Positions 12,460-22,469 of a DNA stretch of 64,000 nt are shown here, piece by piece. The first letter of the stretch is position 1, and each line of letters begins with the position of its first letter. Source of the stretch: Annulohypoxylon bovei var. microspora (taxonomy: Eukaryota; Ascomycota; Sordariomycetes; Xylariales; Hypoxylaceae); the NCBI GenBank assembly GCA_022836615.1, contig MU405272.1:62001-126000 (forward strand), given 5' to 3'. The translations under genes were made by a program, and so were the position numbers. Below the pieces are notes generated by a model. It searched no databases, was not told the DNA's origin, and saw nothing but the letters and a program-made list of their open reading frames with translations.

Positions 12460-13404
12460 TCATATGACATTCCCCTGCAGGGCGTTAACAGCCCACTGGT
12501 AGCTGCCGAGGAAGATGGCGCCGCCGGCGCTAATCCACATAACGCGCGGCCCGATGCCCGCGAAGAACGGGCGCACGCCGTGGTTGCGCAGCAGGTCCTT
12601 CAGCACGGTGAACACCTTCTCGCGCTCCTTGGACAGCATGACGCGCGTCTTGAGCACGTCGAGCGGCGTCGTGACGCCCGCCGCCACGGCCCCCGACACG
12701 CTGCCGTACAGCGCGCTCTCGCCCGCGCTGACCTCCACCGCGCCCCCTTTCACGCTCCCGCTCCCGCTTACGCTTATCCGTTCGCTACTCGTGACCCCGC
12801 CGAGCTTCCGCCGCCGCCCCCACCCCTTCAGCGCCTCCCACAGCGGGAACTGGATCACGGTGAACGGCACCTCGCGCATGACCGTGATGCCCCACCCGCG
12901 GTACAGCTCGCGCCAGACACCCGTCAGTCCGATCGCCGGGAACCGAGTCAGGATAGCCCCAAGAGCAGCCGCGCTCGAGCCGCCGTGCAGGCCGGCCTGG
13001 GCGCGCTGCTTGACGACCTCAGTCGGCACGCGCACCGCGCAGGCCGCGACCTCGCCGAGCGACGCCGCGAGCATGTGCTCCGCGGGCGCCTCCCAGGTCT
13101 GCCCATCTTCGCCGTGTACCGGGTCCTTCACGCCGTCCCGCTCCAAGCGCCGGGACGCGAGGATGCCCTTGACGCCCTCGTACGTGCAGAAGAAGAAGGC
13201 GGCGCCGGGCGCGGACCCCACGACCGCGGACCCCACGCCCCGGTAGATGCCGCGGAAGCCGCCCGACGGGAAGAAGCCCGCGTGCGATTGTAGACGGGTC
13301 TTTAGCGTGTCCAGCGGGAAGAGCGAGAGGTCGACCGTGGTGCCGGCTATGCCGCCGGCGAGGAGCGCCGTCGTGAAGGGCGGCTGGGGGGGTTGGGGGG
13401 ACAT
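12460..13404 (-). CDS. pet8: Mitochondrial S-adenosylmethionine carrier (SLC25A26/Pet8 type)
   Basis: A single exon of 314 residues starts at an ATG ending at 13404. Three mitochondrial-carrier repeats are visible, each with its signature helix: PLDTLKTRLQ (about residues 31-40), PTEVVKQRAQ (about 126-135) and PLDVLKTRVM (about 246-255). The first repeat (LLAGGIAGTTVDLSLFPLDT) and the overall length fit the SAM carrier that brings SAM into the matrix for methylation of tRNA, rRNA and cofactors. The second repeat's signature starts with PTE rather than PxD. The gene is far more GC-rich than its flanks, with strong third-position G/C, so long shadow frames appear on the other strand. It is divergent from the mitochondrial-type tRNA-modification gene at 13892. 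Substrate assignment is by family resemblance. Confidence 0.88.
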   Translation of the reverse strand: MSPQPPQPPFTTALLAGGIAGTTVDLSLFPLDTLKTRLQSHAGFFPSGGFRGIYRGVGSAVVGSAPGAAFFFCTYEGVKGILASRRLERDGVKDPVHGEDGQTWEAPAEHMLAASLGEVAACAVRVPTEVVKQRAQAGLHGGSSAAALGAILTRFPAIGLTGVWRELYRGWGITVMREVPFTVIQFPLWEALKGWGRRRKLGGVTSSERISVSGSGSVKGGAVEVSAGESALYGSVSGAVAAGVTTPLDVLKTRVMLSKEREKVFTVLKDLLRNHGVRPFFAGIGPRVMWISAGGAIFLGSYQWAVNALQGNVI

Positions 13405-13891
13405 TGCGACGGGATTGAGAGGTTGAGGTTGAGGTTGCGGTTGCGGTTTCGGAGGCAGGTAGGTAGGTGAGCTGTTGAGAAGCGGAGGGAGGGTTAACGT
13501 GTAGGTACCTAGTGAAATACCTACCCGATTTCTTCAATTGCACAATATGCGGTGTATAGATATCAGCTAGAGGGCTGTAGCCGGGAACGGTCTCGAAGGA
13601 TTAGGTCCATCGGCCTAGATCATATTAGGAGAACGGAAGCTATATCCTCGTTTGATAAGAAAATATTCCAAGGAATTAAGTATTTTAGACTGTCCCCGAA
13701 CCTTGGAAAAGTGGCAGGAGCGGGACAGGACCCCCAGCTTGTGATTATCGATAGCTTTATCGATAAGCAGTTGGTTACTTTTCTACCAACAAGAAGTTCA
13801 AACTTATATTTAGATTCTTATGTGCTTGTTTAAGTATTTCCAGCACCTTTATTCTCGTAGCTGGAGTTCGAGGATAGTGGCATAGAATGGA
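13405..13891. promoter_or_regulatory. Shared divergent promoter region
   Basis: The 487 bases between the starts of the SAM carrier (minus) and tRNA-lysidine synthase (plus) contain no gene. They hold TAGGTA/TACCTA palindromes near 13460 and 13500-13525. The arrangement allows a bidirectional promoter; this is inferred from position only. Confidence 0.4.
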
Positions 13892-16200
13892 ATGGGCACG
13901 CTCCATTATGCCCTACACACCGGTGCCAGGCCAATTGGCCTGTCCGAATTCGTGGATGCCGTGCGCGCCACCTGCCCGCCTCGTTTCACCCAGAAGGGGA
14001 CGATGCGCCATAGGCGAGTTGGTAAGTAGACTCTTCTTCTCAAGCCCCCCCCACCTCTTTTATATTGAAATGGGATCGGGTTCTAATACTATGAATAGGC
14101 ATAGCCGTGAGTGGAGGGGTCGATTCTATGGCCCTAGCCTATCTCTGCTCTAAAGTGCGTAAATTCACACCCGACTTTATGGTCTCCGATAACCCGGTGA
14201 ACGGGTTCCGGGGCATGGTCGTCGACCACGGACTCCGAGAGGGGTCTGGCAAAGAGGCCCACGCCGTGTACGAGTCCCTCCAGGGCATGGGGTTTTCGGC
14301 GGATTTCATCCGGATTAGGTGGTCCAAATATTTAGACGGTTACAACCATCCTAGTGAGCTACCTAATATCGAGAGCGTCGCGCGTTCGCTTCGCTACGAG
14401 AAGCTCGGGGATATGTGCGCCTTTCGCAGACTTGCTAGTCTGTTCCTTGCGCATCACGAGGACGATCAGTACGAGACCGTTCTCATGCGTTTGTTGCGGG
14501 GACACGGTAGTCTCGGCCTGCGTGGCATGAAGAAAGCTCACGATATTCCCGAGTGTGAGGGTATGTTTCATGCCCACCAGAGTGGTTACGTGGATGATCA
14601 GATGAGGGAGTTCCCCTACTATAAAGATACGCCGTCGGCTAGGGATCGCAGACACTTAAACCGTGCCCTCAAGGCCGATATCCGCCGCCTCGTGGCCGAT
14701 GCAGACGATGAAACCGCATTGAACGAGGTCGACTTAGAAGACTTCTATCATGGGTCAAAGACCACTATACTTGAACCCAATGAGATCCCTATTGAAGACG
14801 GTGGAGTTATGATATACCGGCCTTTGTTAGAATTCAGTAAAGACCGACTTATCGCGACTTGTCTAGAAAACAATGTTCCGTGGTGGGAAGATTCTACTAA
14901 TCAAGACCCTACACTTACGATGAGAAATGCTGTTAGAAAGCTATATAAAGGCCACACCCTCCCCAAGGCCCTTCAGAAACCAGCCATCCTCGCTCTTTCG
15001 AAGAAGTGCGAGTGGAGGGCACAAGCGCGGGAGGCCGAGGCCGATAGACTGTTGCGCCGAACCATCATCCACGATTTCGAACCGTGCGCCGGAACCGTGA
15101 TAGTCCAGTTTCCGAAATTCGAATCCGCGATAACGAGGCGGCACTCCCGATCGCCACTACCCCGCCAGGCGCGCCTATCGCGGAGAAAAGAGATCGCCGC
15201 ACTCCTTTTGCGCAAGATTCTCATGCTCGTCAGCCCGGAATCGGCCCCGCCGAATCTCACGACCCTCGAGAACCACGTGTGGCGGCTCTTCCCTTCCCTC
15301 GCAGACCCCGGGAACGCCTTCCAGACAGGCGAGCCCAAGGCTTTCCGCATCTATGGCGTCTTCCTCGTACCCATCATGTCCAAGCGCACCGCGAAGATGG
15401 CCGACTCCGACCACCTCCAGCAGCTGACCTGGCACCTCTCGCGCGCGCCCTACACGTCCTACCAGCCCCTCCCGCGCGTGCGCACGCCGTACTGGGCCAT
15501 GCAGGGCAGGAACGCGACCCTCGCGATGTCGACGAGCATGCCCTGGTCGCTGTGGGACGGCCGGTACTGGGTGCACGTGGAGCACCGGCTGCCGTACCGG
15601 GTCGTGATCATGCCCTTCCTCGCCGCGCACTCGAAGCCCTTCCGCGCGCTCCTCCCCGCCGCCTCCCGCGCCCGCCTCGACACCTTCCTCAAGCGCTACG
15701 CCCCCGCCAAGGTCCGGTACACCCTGCCCGCCATCTACCTCGAGGAGGACCTGGACCTCGACAGGCCCATGCGCGACGTCGTCCCGCGCGGCGCCTACCC
15801 GAACCCCATCGCCTGGGAGTACCGGGACGGCGTCGGCGACGGCAGGGGCGCGGACACCGGCGTCGGAACCGACGGCGAGAGGCGCGACCGGTCGCAGCAC
15901 CCGCACGTCCCCGACCCCTCCAAGATGAAGCTGCTCGCCCTGCCCACCCTGAACGTCCAGCTCCCCGGCCTCGACGACTGGCTCGACTGCGAGATCCGGT
16001 ACCGGAAGGCGGACCGCGGGACGCTGCGGAACGCGGGGACCTGGGATAGGAGGTCGTTTAGGGCGTCTGCGAAGAAGAGGCCCGTTGTCAGGTATGCGGC
16101 GAGCGTGTTTAGCAAGCTGGGACGGGAGCGTGGGAGGAGAGGCGTGGTTCGGCCGAGGATGGCGGCTAGGAAGATAGGTATAAATAAGCTAGAGGCATAG
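13892..16200 (+). CDS. tilS: tRNA(Ile)-lysidine synthase (TilS/MesJ family), probably mitochondrial
   Basis: Two exons, 13892-14021 and 14099-16200, give 743 residues; the intron has GTAAGT, a CTAAT branch site and a phase-1 join. The join creates the PP-loop VSGGVDSMAL (SGGVDS at about residues 48-53), which adenylates the C2 carbonyl of cytidine 34. Further family features are VDHGLREGS, a LAHHEDDQYETVLMRLLRG helix and WWEDSTNQDPTLTMRN. The enzyme makes lysidine in the AUA-reading tRNA(Ile). In fungi I infer a mitochondrial site, since cytosolic tRNAs do not use lysidine. The C-terminal 300 residues are fungal-specific in appearance and are encoded by extremely GC-rich DNA (about 15.4-16.0 kb), unlike the first half. 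Confidence 0.9.
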
Positions 16201-17147
16201 AGGTGAGGTCGCCTCTGCCGAATTCAAGGAATCGATATCGAATGAATAGAGCTTTTCTCTAAGACACTTATTTGACGCTACTTAGCTACCTTAATAGTCC
16301 GACACGTTGAAATGAGAGGTTCGGGGACTGCTGTTAGATATAATGTATGGATGGATGGCATCTTAGCAAGAACGCGTATACAAGTCAGTCATCCTCCTCC
16401 ACCCAAGAAGCTTAGTATTATCCAAGCTCATATGTCGTATATTAATGATAGTAACTTACCGCGCATGCCTACGTTGTCCTACCTTTGCTCTATAATCTCT
16501 AAACGCCACTTAGTCTTTACAGGGCGAGAGCAATTCTCTTCTCAACATCAATCACGAACTCATTCACACTCGCAATAAAACAGCAGGTCAATTAAATCGG
16601 AATCAGCGTCGATTTGGTATCATGGGGCAAGCCTCTAAGCAAGGAGGCGGGGAAATGCAAAAGCGTCCCGCTCTTGGGCAGAGGCGGGTTAATCCGTACA
16701 CGGTCGCACGACTACGACCAAAAACTCGTACAAACACACGATCCCGAAGCGATCGCCAACACCGAACCAACGCGGCAAGACAAGCGAGTGCCGATGCCAA
16801 ACTCCGTGCTTCCCCGTGTCTGCTTCCTCAGACACCTTATCCATAGTGAGTACGTATGCGCGCCGTACTCATGCTGCCAATGCAATGCTAGAAGTCCACC
16901 TCTCTGGGCGTAGACGTAAATAGGGACAGGCCCCCTTCTCTGCCGAGGAGTATGTGCCAACCGCACCCAACCATACTCAACAGGGGCCGTCCATCAACTC
17001 TTATCGTTGTCAAACTACACCTCCACAATAATTACTTGGGTAAAACCCCGTTCCAGGACTCTTTGCCTCCTTGATACAGTAATAGGAAAGCGTCCCCATC
17101 TTCCTCGTTCCCCCCTCCCCCCTTCTCTTCACTCAATAAGTAACTCC
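16201..17147. other. Convergent intergenic stretch, no firm gene
   Basis: The only tempting frame starts at an ATG at 16622 and encodes 74 Arg-rich residues beginning MGQASKQGGG. No downstream exon joins it convincingly, so it is not called. Confidence 0.45.
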
Positions 17148-19479
17148 TTAAAAGGCACCACCTGTGCCCTCGCCCGAGAACTTCTTCACCATATCCTCGC
17201 TAAGCTGGAGTCGGAGATCCAAAATCTTAGCCTCGCGTTCGAACTTGTCCCACATAGACAAGTTCTTGCGCAGCTTTTCCTCGCAGTCGTACTTGGCCGA
17301 TCGCAGCTTCTCTTCCTCCTCCTTCAGCGCCAGCGTGTGAGGTACAAGCTCGGGGAGCACGCCTAGGGTCATCGCGAGGTGTTCCGTGTCCATCTTGCCA
17401 CCCGGTACGATGGATGGTACCGTCGAAAGAAGCTGTTGCGCTAGGCCGGGTCGGTTGCTCTCGGCGGCCGGGCCCTTAGGAGGGTTGAAGGGCCTCGATT
17501 GGTTGACCGGAGTCGAGGGGACTGACTGCGATATCGAGCCCGCGCGTGGACCTGTAGGGATGCTGTTCGAGCCTGCTGTCGCTGATGCGGAAGCAGGGCC
17601 TGTAACAGGTGGTAGATTACGGCTCTGAATCGTGCTACCCCAACCGGGTCCTCCTCGACCGCCACGACCGTAGCCTCCTCCGCGAGATGGGACGTATCCT
17701 CGGGGGCCCGAGGGCGGACCACCAGGACTAATGTCAGGTCGACCAGATGCCGAGGGGACGATTGAAGACGGTCTGGGAGGTGGTCCTATCACCCCACCAG
17801 ATTGGCTCCCGAACGTGCGATTATCTCTTGGTCCGGTCGGAGGTCCTCGAAGAGCGGCAGGGCCACGAGGCGGAGATCGCAGGGGAGCTTGCTGCTCTTT
17901 CGGGGTTCCCTGAGGAGTTCTGTCTCTGGTCGGGACTCCGTGCGAAGATCGAGACAAGGGTCGGGAAGGTAGAGGGGACTCTGGATATGAGCGGTCGTCG
18001 CGACGAGGGGGGAGCGGGTGAGGTGAAGATCTACGAGATGTGTCTCGAGACGGAATCGCGGAAGAAATCGCCGAGTCGCGAGGCAGTGAGGGACGTCTAC
18101 TATAGGAACCAAAACGGTCGTCTCGTCGGTCGGCGCTACGAGAGCGGGCTCGGTACGTGCTGGCTCGCTGAATAGGAGGTGGTGAACGTCGAGGAGATCT
18201 GTCTCTACCACGATCTCTCTCGTACGGAGACCTAGATCTACGTCTGGACAAAGGATTGGTTAGGGGTATGAAATTAGGGTTGTCATGCTGAGGTGGTTGG
18301 GTTAACCTTGAGCCAAAGTCCCTTCGAGGAGATCGCATTCGATCTCTGTCATCCCGTCTCGGAGAGAATCTACGCGATGGACTAGTTCGTCGAGGAGGAC
18401 TTCGTCGAGGAGATGAACGTCGGGGAGGGCTTCTACGAAGACTACGGCTCCTATCTCGCCGTCTCCAGCTGTCACCTCCCATGTCTCTAGCGTCTCTAAC
18501 ATCTCGTCTGTCTCTAGAAGGGTCTCGGCGGTAACGGTCTGCACTTCGTGAACGGCGTCGTGGGGATCGGCCCGGAATGTAACGATCGCTGTCTACGATC
18601 GGGGGACTGCGTCCTCTCGGAGGGCTTCTAGCCCGGCGTGGGGAGCGATTCGAGTTGAAAGGTCGGTACGACTCACCGGCGCCATATCTAGTGACTTCGC
18701 CGTCGTCGTACCTAGTAGGGGAAAAAAAAAGTTGGTCAGCTCTTGTTTACCTAATTGATCCCATTTTACAAGCTCTGTAGAAGAGTATAAGGGTTGGATT
18801 GGCGCAAACAAGCTACCAAATCCATCTCGTAATGATCATAGGAGTGTTGGGATAGGATGGGATGGGATGAGATGAGACGGGATAATATTTACCTTCTACT
18901 TCGCGCATCGCGATCCATCCCGTAACCCGGGTACCAACCGTCCTCTCGGATGCGAGACGGGTAGGCTCGTGGCACGGGTACGGAATCTAGTTCGAAATCT
19001 TCGAAAGAAGATACACCTGATCCTAGAGAATCCTCGAATTTGATCTTCTTTGCGAGAGGAATGTCGTGTAGATCGAGGGAAGGAGAATCCCCAAGCTTCA
19101 CCTTTTTCTCCGAGGGGCTTGGAGACTTAGATTCGAATTTTACCTTCGAAGATTGAGAAGCAATGTATTGAGGATGGTGACGGTATGATAAATCACCATG
19201 CCTGTTGACGGAACGAAGATGAGAACGGTATGAATTAGCGGAATGAAGATGAGGACGGTATGATGAAGGACTAAGCCAATTAACGAAATCAAGATGAGGA
19301 CGGTATGAATTAACGGGACGAAGATGAGGACGAGGACGGTATGATGAAGGGCTGTTAGGTATTGAATAAATTAGCTGGAGGTAACTTCTTGAAGTAGAAC
19401 GCTCCCAATAGGAGGATTTTACATACTGGAATCCAGCGCGTCCCTGGTTTTGAGAACCCTGGCCCCCATTGAAATTCAT
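17148..19479 (-). CDS. SR-rich nuclear protein, two exons with a 715-nt intron
   Basis: Exon 1 is 19479-19427 and exon 2 is 18711-17148, giving 538 residues. The intron 19426-18712 has a GTATGT donor and a CCCTACTAG acceptor with a phase-2 join, producing ..RAGFQYDDGEVTRYGAGES. Residues 30-160 are dense in RS/RRSP units (RRSPPRRSSPRRSPPRR), and the middle is Pro/Gly-rich. The last 100 residues contain a likely helical coiled segment (LALKEEEEKLRSAKYDCEEKL). RS domains mark pre-mRNA splicing and mRNP factors, so a nuclear RNA-processing role is inferred; no RRM is visible. The intron is more than ten times longer than others here and carries an open frame that continues exon 1, described separately. 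The family is not recognised by name. Confidence 0.7.
18889..19479 (-). CDS. Alternative intron-retained frame of the SR gene
   Basis: Reading exon 1 straight through the GTATGT donor stays open for 196 codons and ends ..MDRDARSRR just before a stop. The sequence is not random-looking: it has imperfect repeats of the SYRPHL type (about 19190-19350), then a hydrophilic Lys/Ser/Pro block (KSPSPSEKKVKLGDSPS). It may be a truncated isoform from intron retention, or simply a repeat-rich intron. Confidence 0.3.
   Translation of the reverse strand: MNFNGGQGSQNQGRAGFQYVKSSYWERSTSRSYLQLIYSIPNSPSSYRPRPHLRPVNSYRPHLDFVNWLSPSSYRPHLHSANSYRSHLRSVNRHGDLSYRHHPQYIASQSSKVKFESKSPSPSEKKVKLGDSPSLDLHDIPLAKKIKFEDSLGSGVSSFEDFELDSVPVPRAYPSRIREDGWYPGYGMDRDARSRR
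19190..19350 (-). repeat. Minisatellite-like repeats inside the SR-gene intron
   Basis: Plus-strand units of the form GATGAGGACGGTATGA(A/T), about 30-45 bases apart, recur several times with variation. They encode the SYRPHL-type units in the retained frame. Confidence 0.6.
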
Positions 19480-20071
19480 CTTGGCCAATGGTAAAACTTG
19501 GATAGCGGAAGTACAATGTGCCTATCGCCGCCCCACTTCGCCCTGGCGTTAGCGTGTGTCTTAGCGTGTGCAGGGTCTCACTAATTGACCGCTAAGAATA
19601 GTAGGGATGTATCTAAGTGAAGATGTATGTATGTGAGTGTGTAGCGAATAGGTGAACGAATGAGGTGTGTGAAAGAAGAAATGTAAGAACTCCGGAGAAA
19701 GCAGGAAAAGCTTGATGAAAGAGAAAGTGTGTTTACACTGCTTGGAAAAAAAGAAAGGAAAGAAGGAAAAGAATCTTTAATTCATAGCTTAGAGTGAGAA
19801 ACAATGCTTAGAATAGTAGGCTAGGAGTCGGTAGGAATCCGAAATCGTGAAGGTCGACTCAGCACGATCAAGTATTGAGTATTAAGTACGCCTTTAGAAA
19901 AAGAACTCTGCAGAATTGTTGCCCAGTCCGTCGATACATCGATGCGTCGAGGCATCAAGGCGTCGAAGTTCACACATCTCCTCGAGGCAGATATGCCTCC
20001 TACACTTCCTTCTAATATATGGATACAACTATCTCCTTGGGACCTCTAGAAAACTGACATCTCCCTAGAAC
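19480..20071. other. Intergenic between SR gene 5' end and hda1 3' end
   Basis: No gene seen. The stretch is purine-rich on the plus strand (19670-19760), probably leader and promoter of the SR gene. Confidence 0.5.
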
Positions 20072-22469
20072 TCACTTCTCTTCCTCAGTAGTATTACCAC
20101 TCTTCCCTTGCTCAACCCTTTCGCCAATGAACTGATACACCTCCTTCGCATGTGCCTCCATCATACGATTCAACCCAACTTGAGGACTCCGTTGCACGCC
20201 CCCAAAGCGTTTCTTGAGTACTTTCTTCGCCAGGTCGGCATCCCCCCAGCAAGCATGGTCGTTAGTCACATACACGAGTGAATTTTGCTTATACCAACTC
20301 GATAACTCCGTGTCCGTTTCGGACTTGACTGGCCGCAAGTTTCCCGTTACGAAATTAATGACGCCTGCGATTCGACTCTTGCAATCTATCGTAATATTAG
20401 CACATGAACTCGCATTATAATTTACGAGATATACATACCTCGATTCGTCAAGAGAACCTTGACTCCCAAGTATGCATTACCCACGCCCACGAGGAACAAA
20501 TCATCCGCTTCATAGAGCTGGAGATAGTTGTCCCAGATATAACACACCAACTCCTGAATCTGCCGTTGAAGCGTCTTCTCATCCGCTCGAGGGATATATG
20601 CATCGATATCCTCAGTATGAGTGATGTAGTGCGGGATATTGACATCCAGGATACCGAAGTCGTTTTTATGTGCCCAATCAATATAAGATAAGACGCCATC
20701 CAACTATCATTGATCAGTATTTGACTTCATAAACTAGGCAGATAGTTTCACTCACGATGAAACCATTATGAGGATCGACTGTATTATCCACGAGATCAGG
20801 CATCACCTTAAGTTCAGGACTAGACAATCTGTTAGTAGAAAAACAGTAGGAGCCCCAAGGGTTATGCTTACGGATCGTGAATAATTAACATAATCTTTCT
20901 CTTCGCTTGTAGTCCCGGTGTGATGAGAACTTGGTTCTCAAATGATTTGTATAGGACCTCTCTTTGGATGAAGAGGGGAATCATCGCATACTTCTCCGAC
21001 AATACTTGTCGCTGGTAACCACGGATGACATCATGTAGACGGGACGTCTTGTCACCTAATTCCTTGACATCGATTATTCCAGGTCTCATACATTCCCAGT
21101 AGGGAGCTTGAGAAGCTTGGACCTTAACCAAGAGCTTCGCAGCCTCCCTGTTGATAGGAGGAATATCCATCTTAGGCGGTGGTTCTCCCATAAGCGTGCG
21201 GGCAACGGCTAGGGCTGAATGAGAAATTGCTTTCAAGTTGTAGCCTCCCTCGAGGCAAACCGCCACCTTTCCGCCGGCCAAAGACATTAGCATGTGTGTC
21301 ATATGAGCGTAGCAAGGTGGCGTGACAAAACATCCACCTAACTCATCGCCATCAGCCGCATCGAAACCGGCAGAAATGATAACCATATCCGGGTTAAATT
21401 CGTGAGCAATTGGCATGACAATCTTTTGAAAAGCAGCCAGATACTCGCCGTCTCCCATCCCCTGAGATGGCCAGGCAATGTTTACGTTCTTTCCTCGGCC
21501 TAGGCCCTCGCCAACTTTGTCTATGTCTCCATCTGGAATCATAGGATTGTCTGGTTTTCCTGGGTAAAAGTCGCCGTTGGCATATACGTGAAGAGATATG
21601 TAGAGGATGTTTGGATCCTCGTAAAACATGTTTTGTACGCCGTTTCCATGATGAACGTCCCAATCCAAGATGAGAATCTTGCGGCACGTATCCGGGTATT
21701 CGTTCTGGCAGACCTTGGCACCGATGGGGACGTTGTTGAACAAACAGAATCCCATAGGCGTATCGTATTCTGCGTGATGCCCAGGTGGTCGAATGATGGC
21801 AAAAGCGTTTTTTACTTTGCCGGCGGCGACGTTTTTGCACGTCTCCACGGCACCACCCGCAGCAAGCAATGCGGCCTCGTAAGACATGCCGCCTACATAA
21901 AGAGAGGCTCTGCCTTGATCCAGAGTGTGGCTAAGCACTCGAAGATCTCTCGTCGACATCTCAGAGAGATTCTGAACCCAATCATAATGTCTCGGGGTAT
22001 GTACCGTACATATCTCTTGTTTTGTTGCCGGACGAGCTGGGATCCTCAACATATACTTCGTGGGGTTTTCCATGAGGATGTCAATAAGCTTAGAGTCATC
22101 GCCTGTAAAAACGAGACCGCCTTTCTTAAAAATCTTCATAATCTCCTCAATCCGCCTAGGGTCTTCTGGGTGGTGAGGTGAGGGACCAAAGTCTGCATTG
22201 GCGTGAAGCTTCATCCTATCATCGTAGCAGCAACCGGTAGGTAATAACCCCCGCTCCCGTATATACTCCATTAGATCATCCATGTCAATAGACCCCACTC
22301 TAGACTCATCACTCGAATTGCTGTCATCACTGTCATCGCTTTCATCCATGTCGACGTTCATGCCATTATTGACAGGGGGATCGTCAGCTTCTCTTCCAGG
22401 AACAGGAACAACATGAGACTCGTCGAGGCCATTAGGCGCGTCCGTCATAGCTTGGTCCTCGCCCTCCAT
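20072..22469 (-). CDS. hda1: Class II histone deacetylase, Hda1/Clr3 type with Arb2-like C-terminus
   Basis: Four exons, 22469-20872, 20819-20756, 20703-20439 and 20385-20072, give 746 residues. An alternative acceptor would start exon 4 at 20364 and drop seven codons. After an acidic N-terminus (residues 40-60) the catalytic domain shows RPPGHHAEYDTPMGFCLFNN (HH at about 231-232), LDWDVHHGNG (about 269-277), LHVYANGDFYPG, SAGFDAADGDELGG and LEGGYNL, so all zinc and catalytic positions are present. The C-terminal 200 residues (HDPPELKVMPDLVDN, FLVGVGNAYLG, VTGNLRPVKSETD) match the Arb2-type domain of fungal Hda1. In Neurospora HDA-1 acts in the HCHC heterochromatin complex and in fission yeast Clr3 acts in SHREC; a silencing role is inferred. 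The start is the ATG at 22469. Confidence 0.95.

Noticed and set aside
12515..13293. Plus-strand frames of 237-243 codons opposite the SAM carrier
   Set aside because: Arg/Pro/Ala-rich composition typical of antisense GC-rich codons; the carrier frame has three signature repeats.
15084..16049. Long frames on both strands over the 3' half of tilS (321 and 243 codons)
   Set aside because: They are shadows of GC-rich third positions; the tilS frame has the domains and continuity.
16622..16846. 74-codon Arg-rich frame starting MGQASKQGGG
   Set aside because: A donor overlaps its stop, but every tested downstream acceptor restores a stop; no domain.
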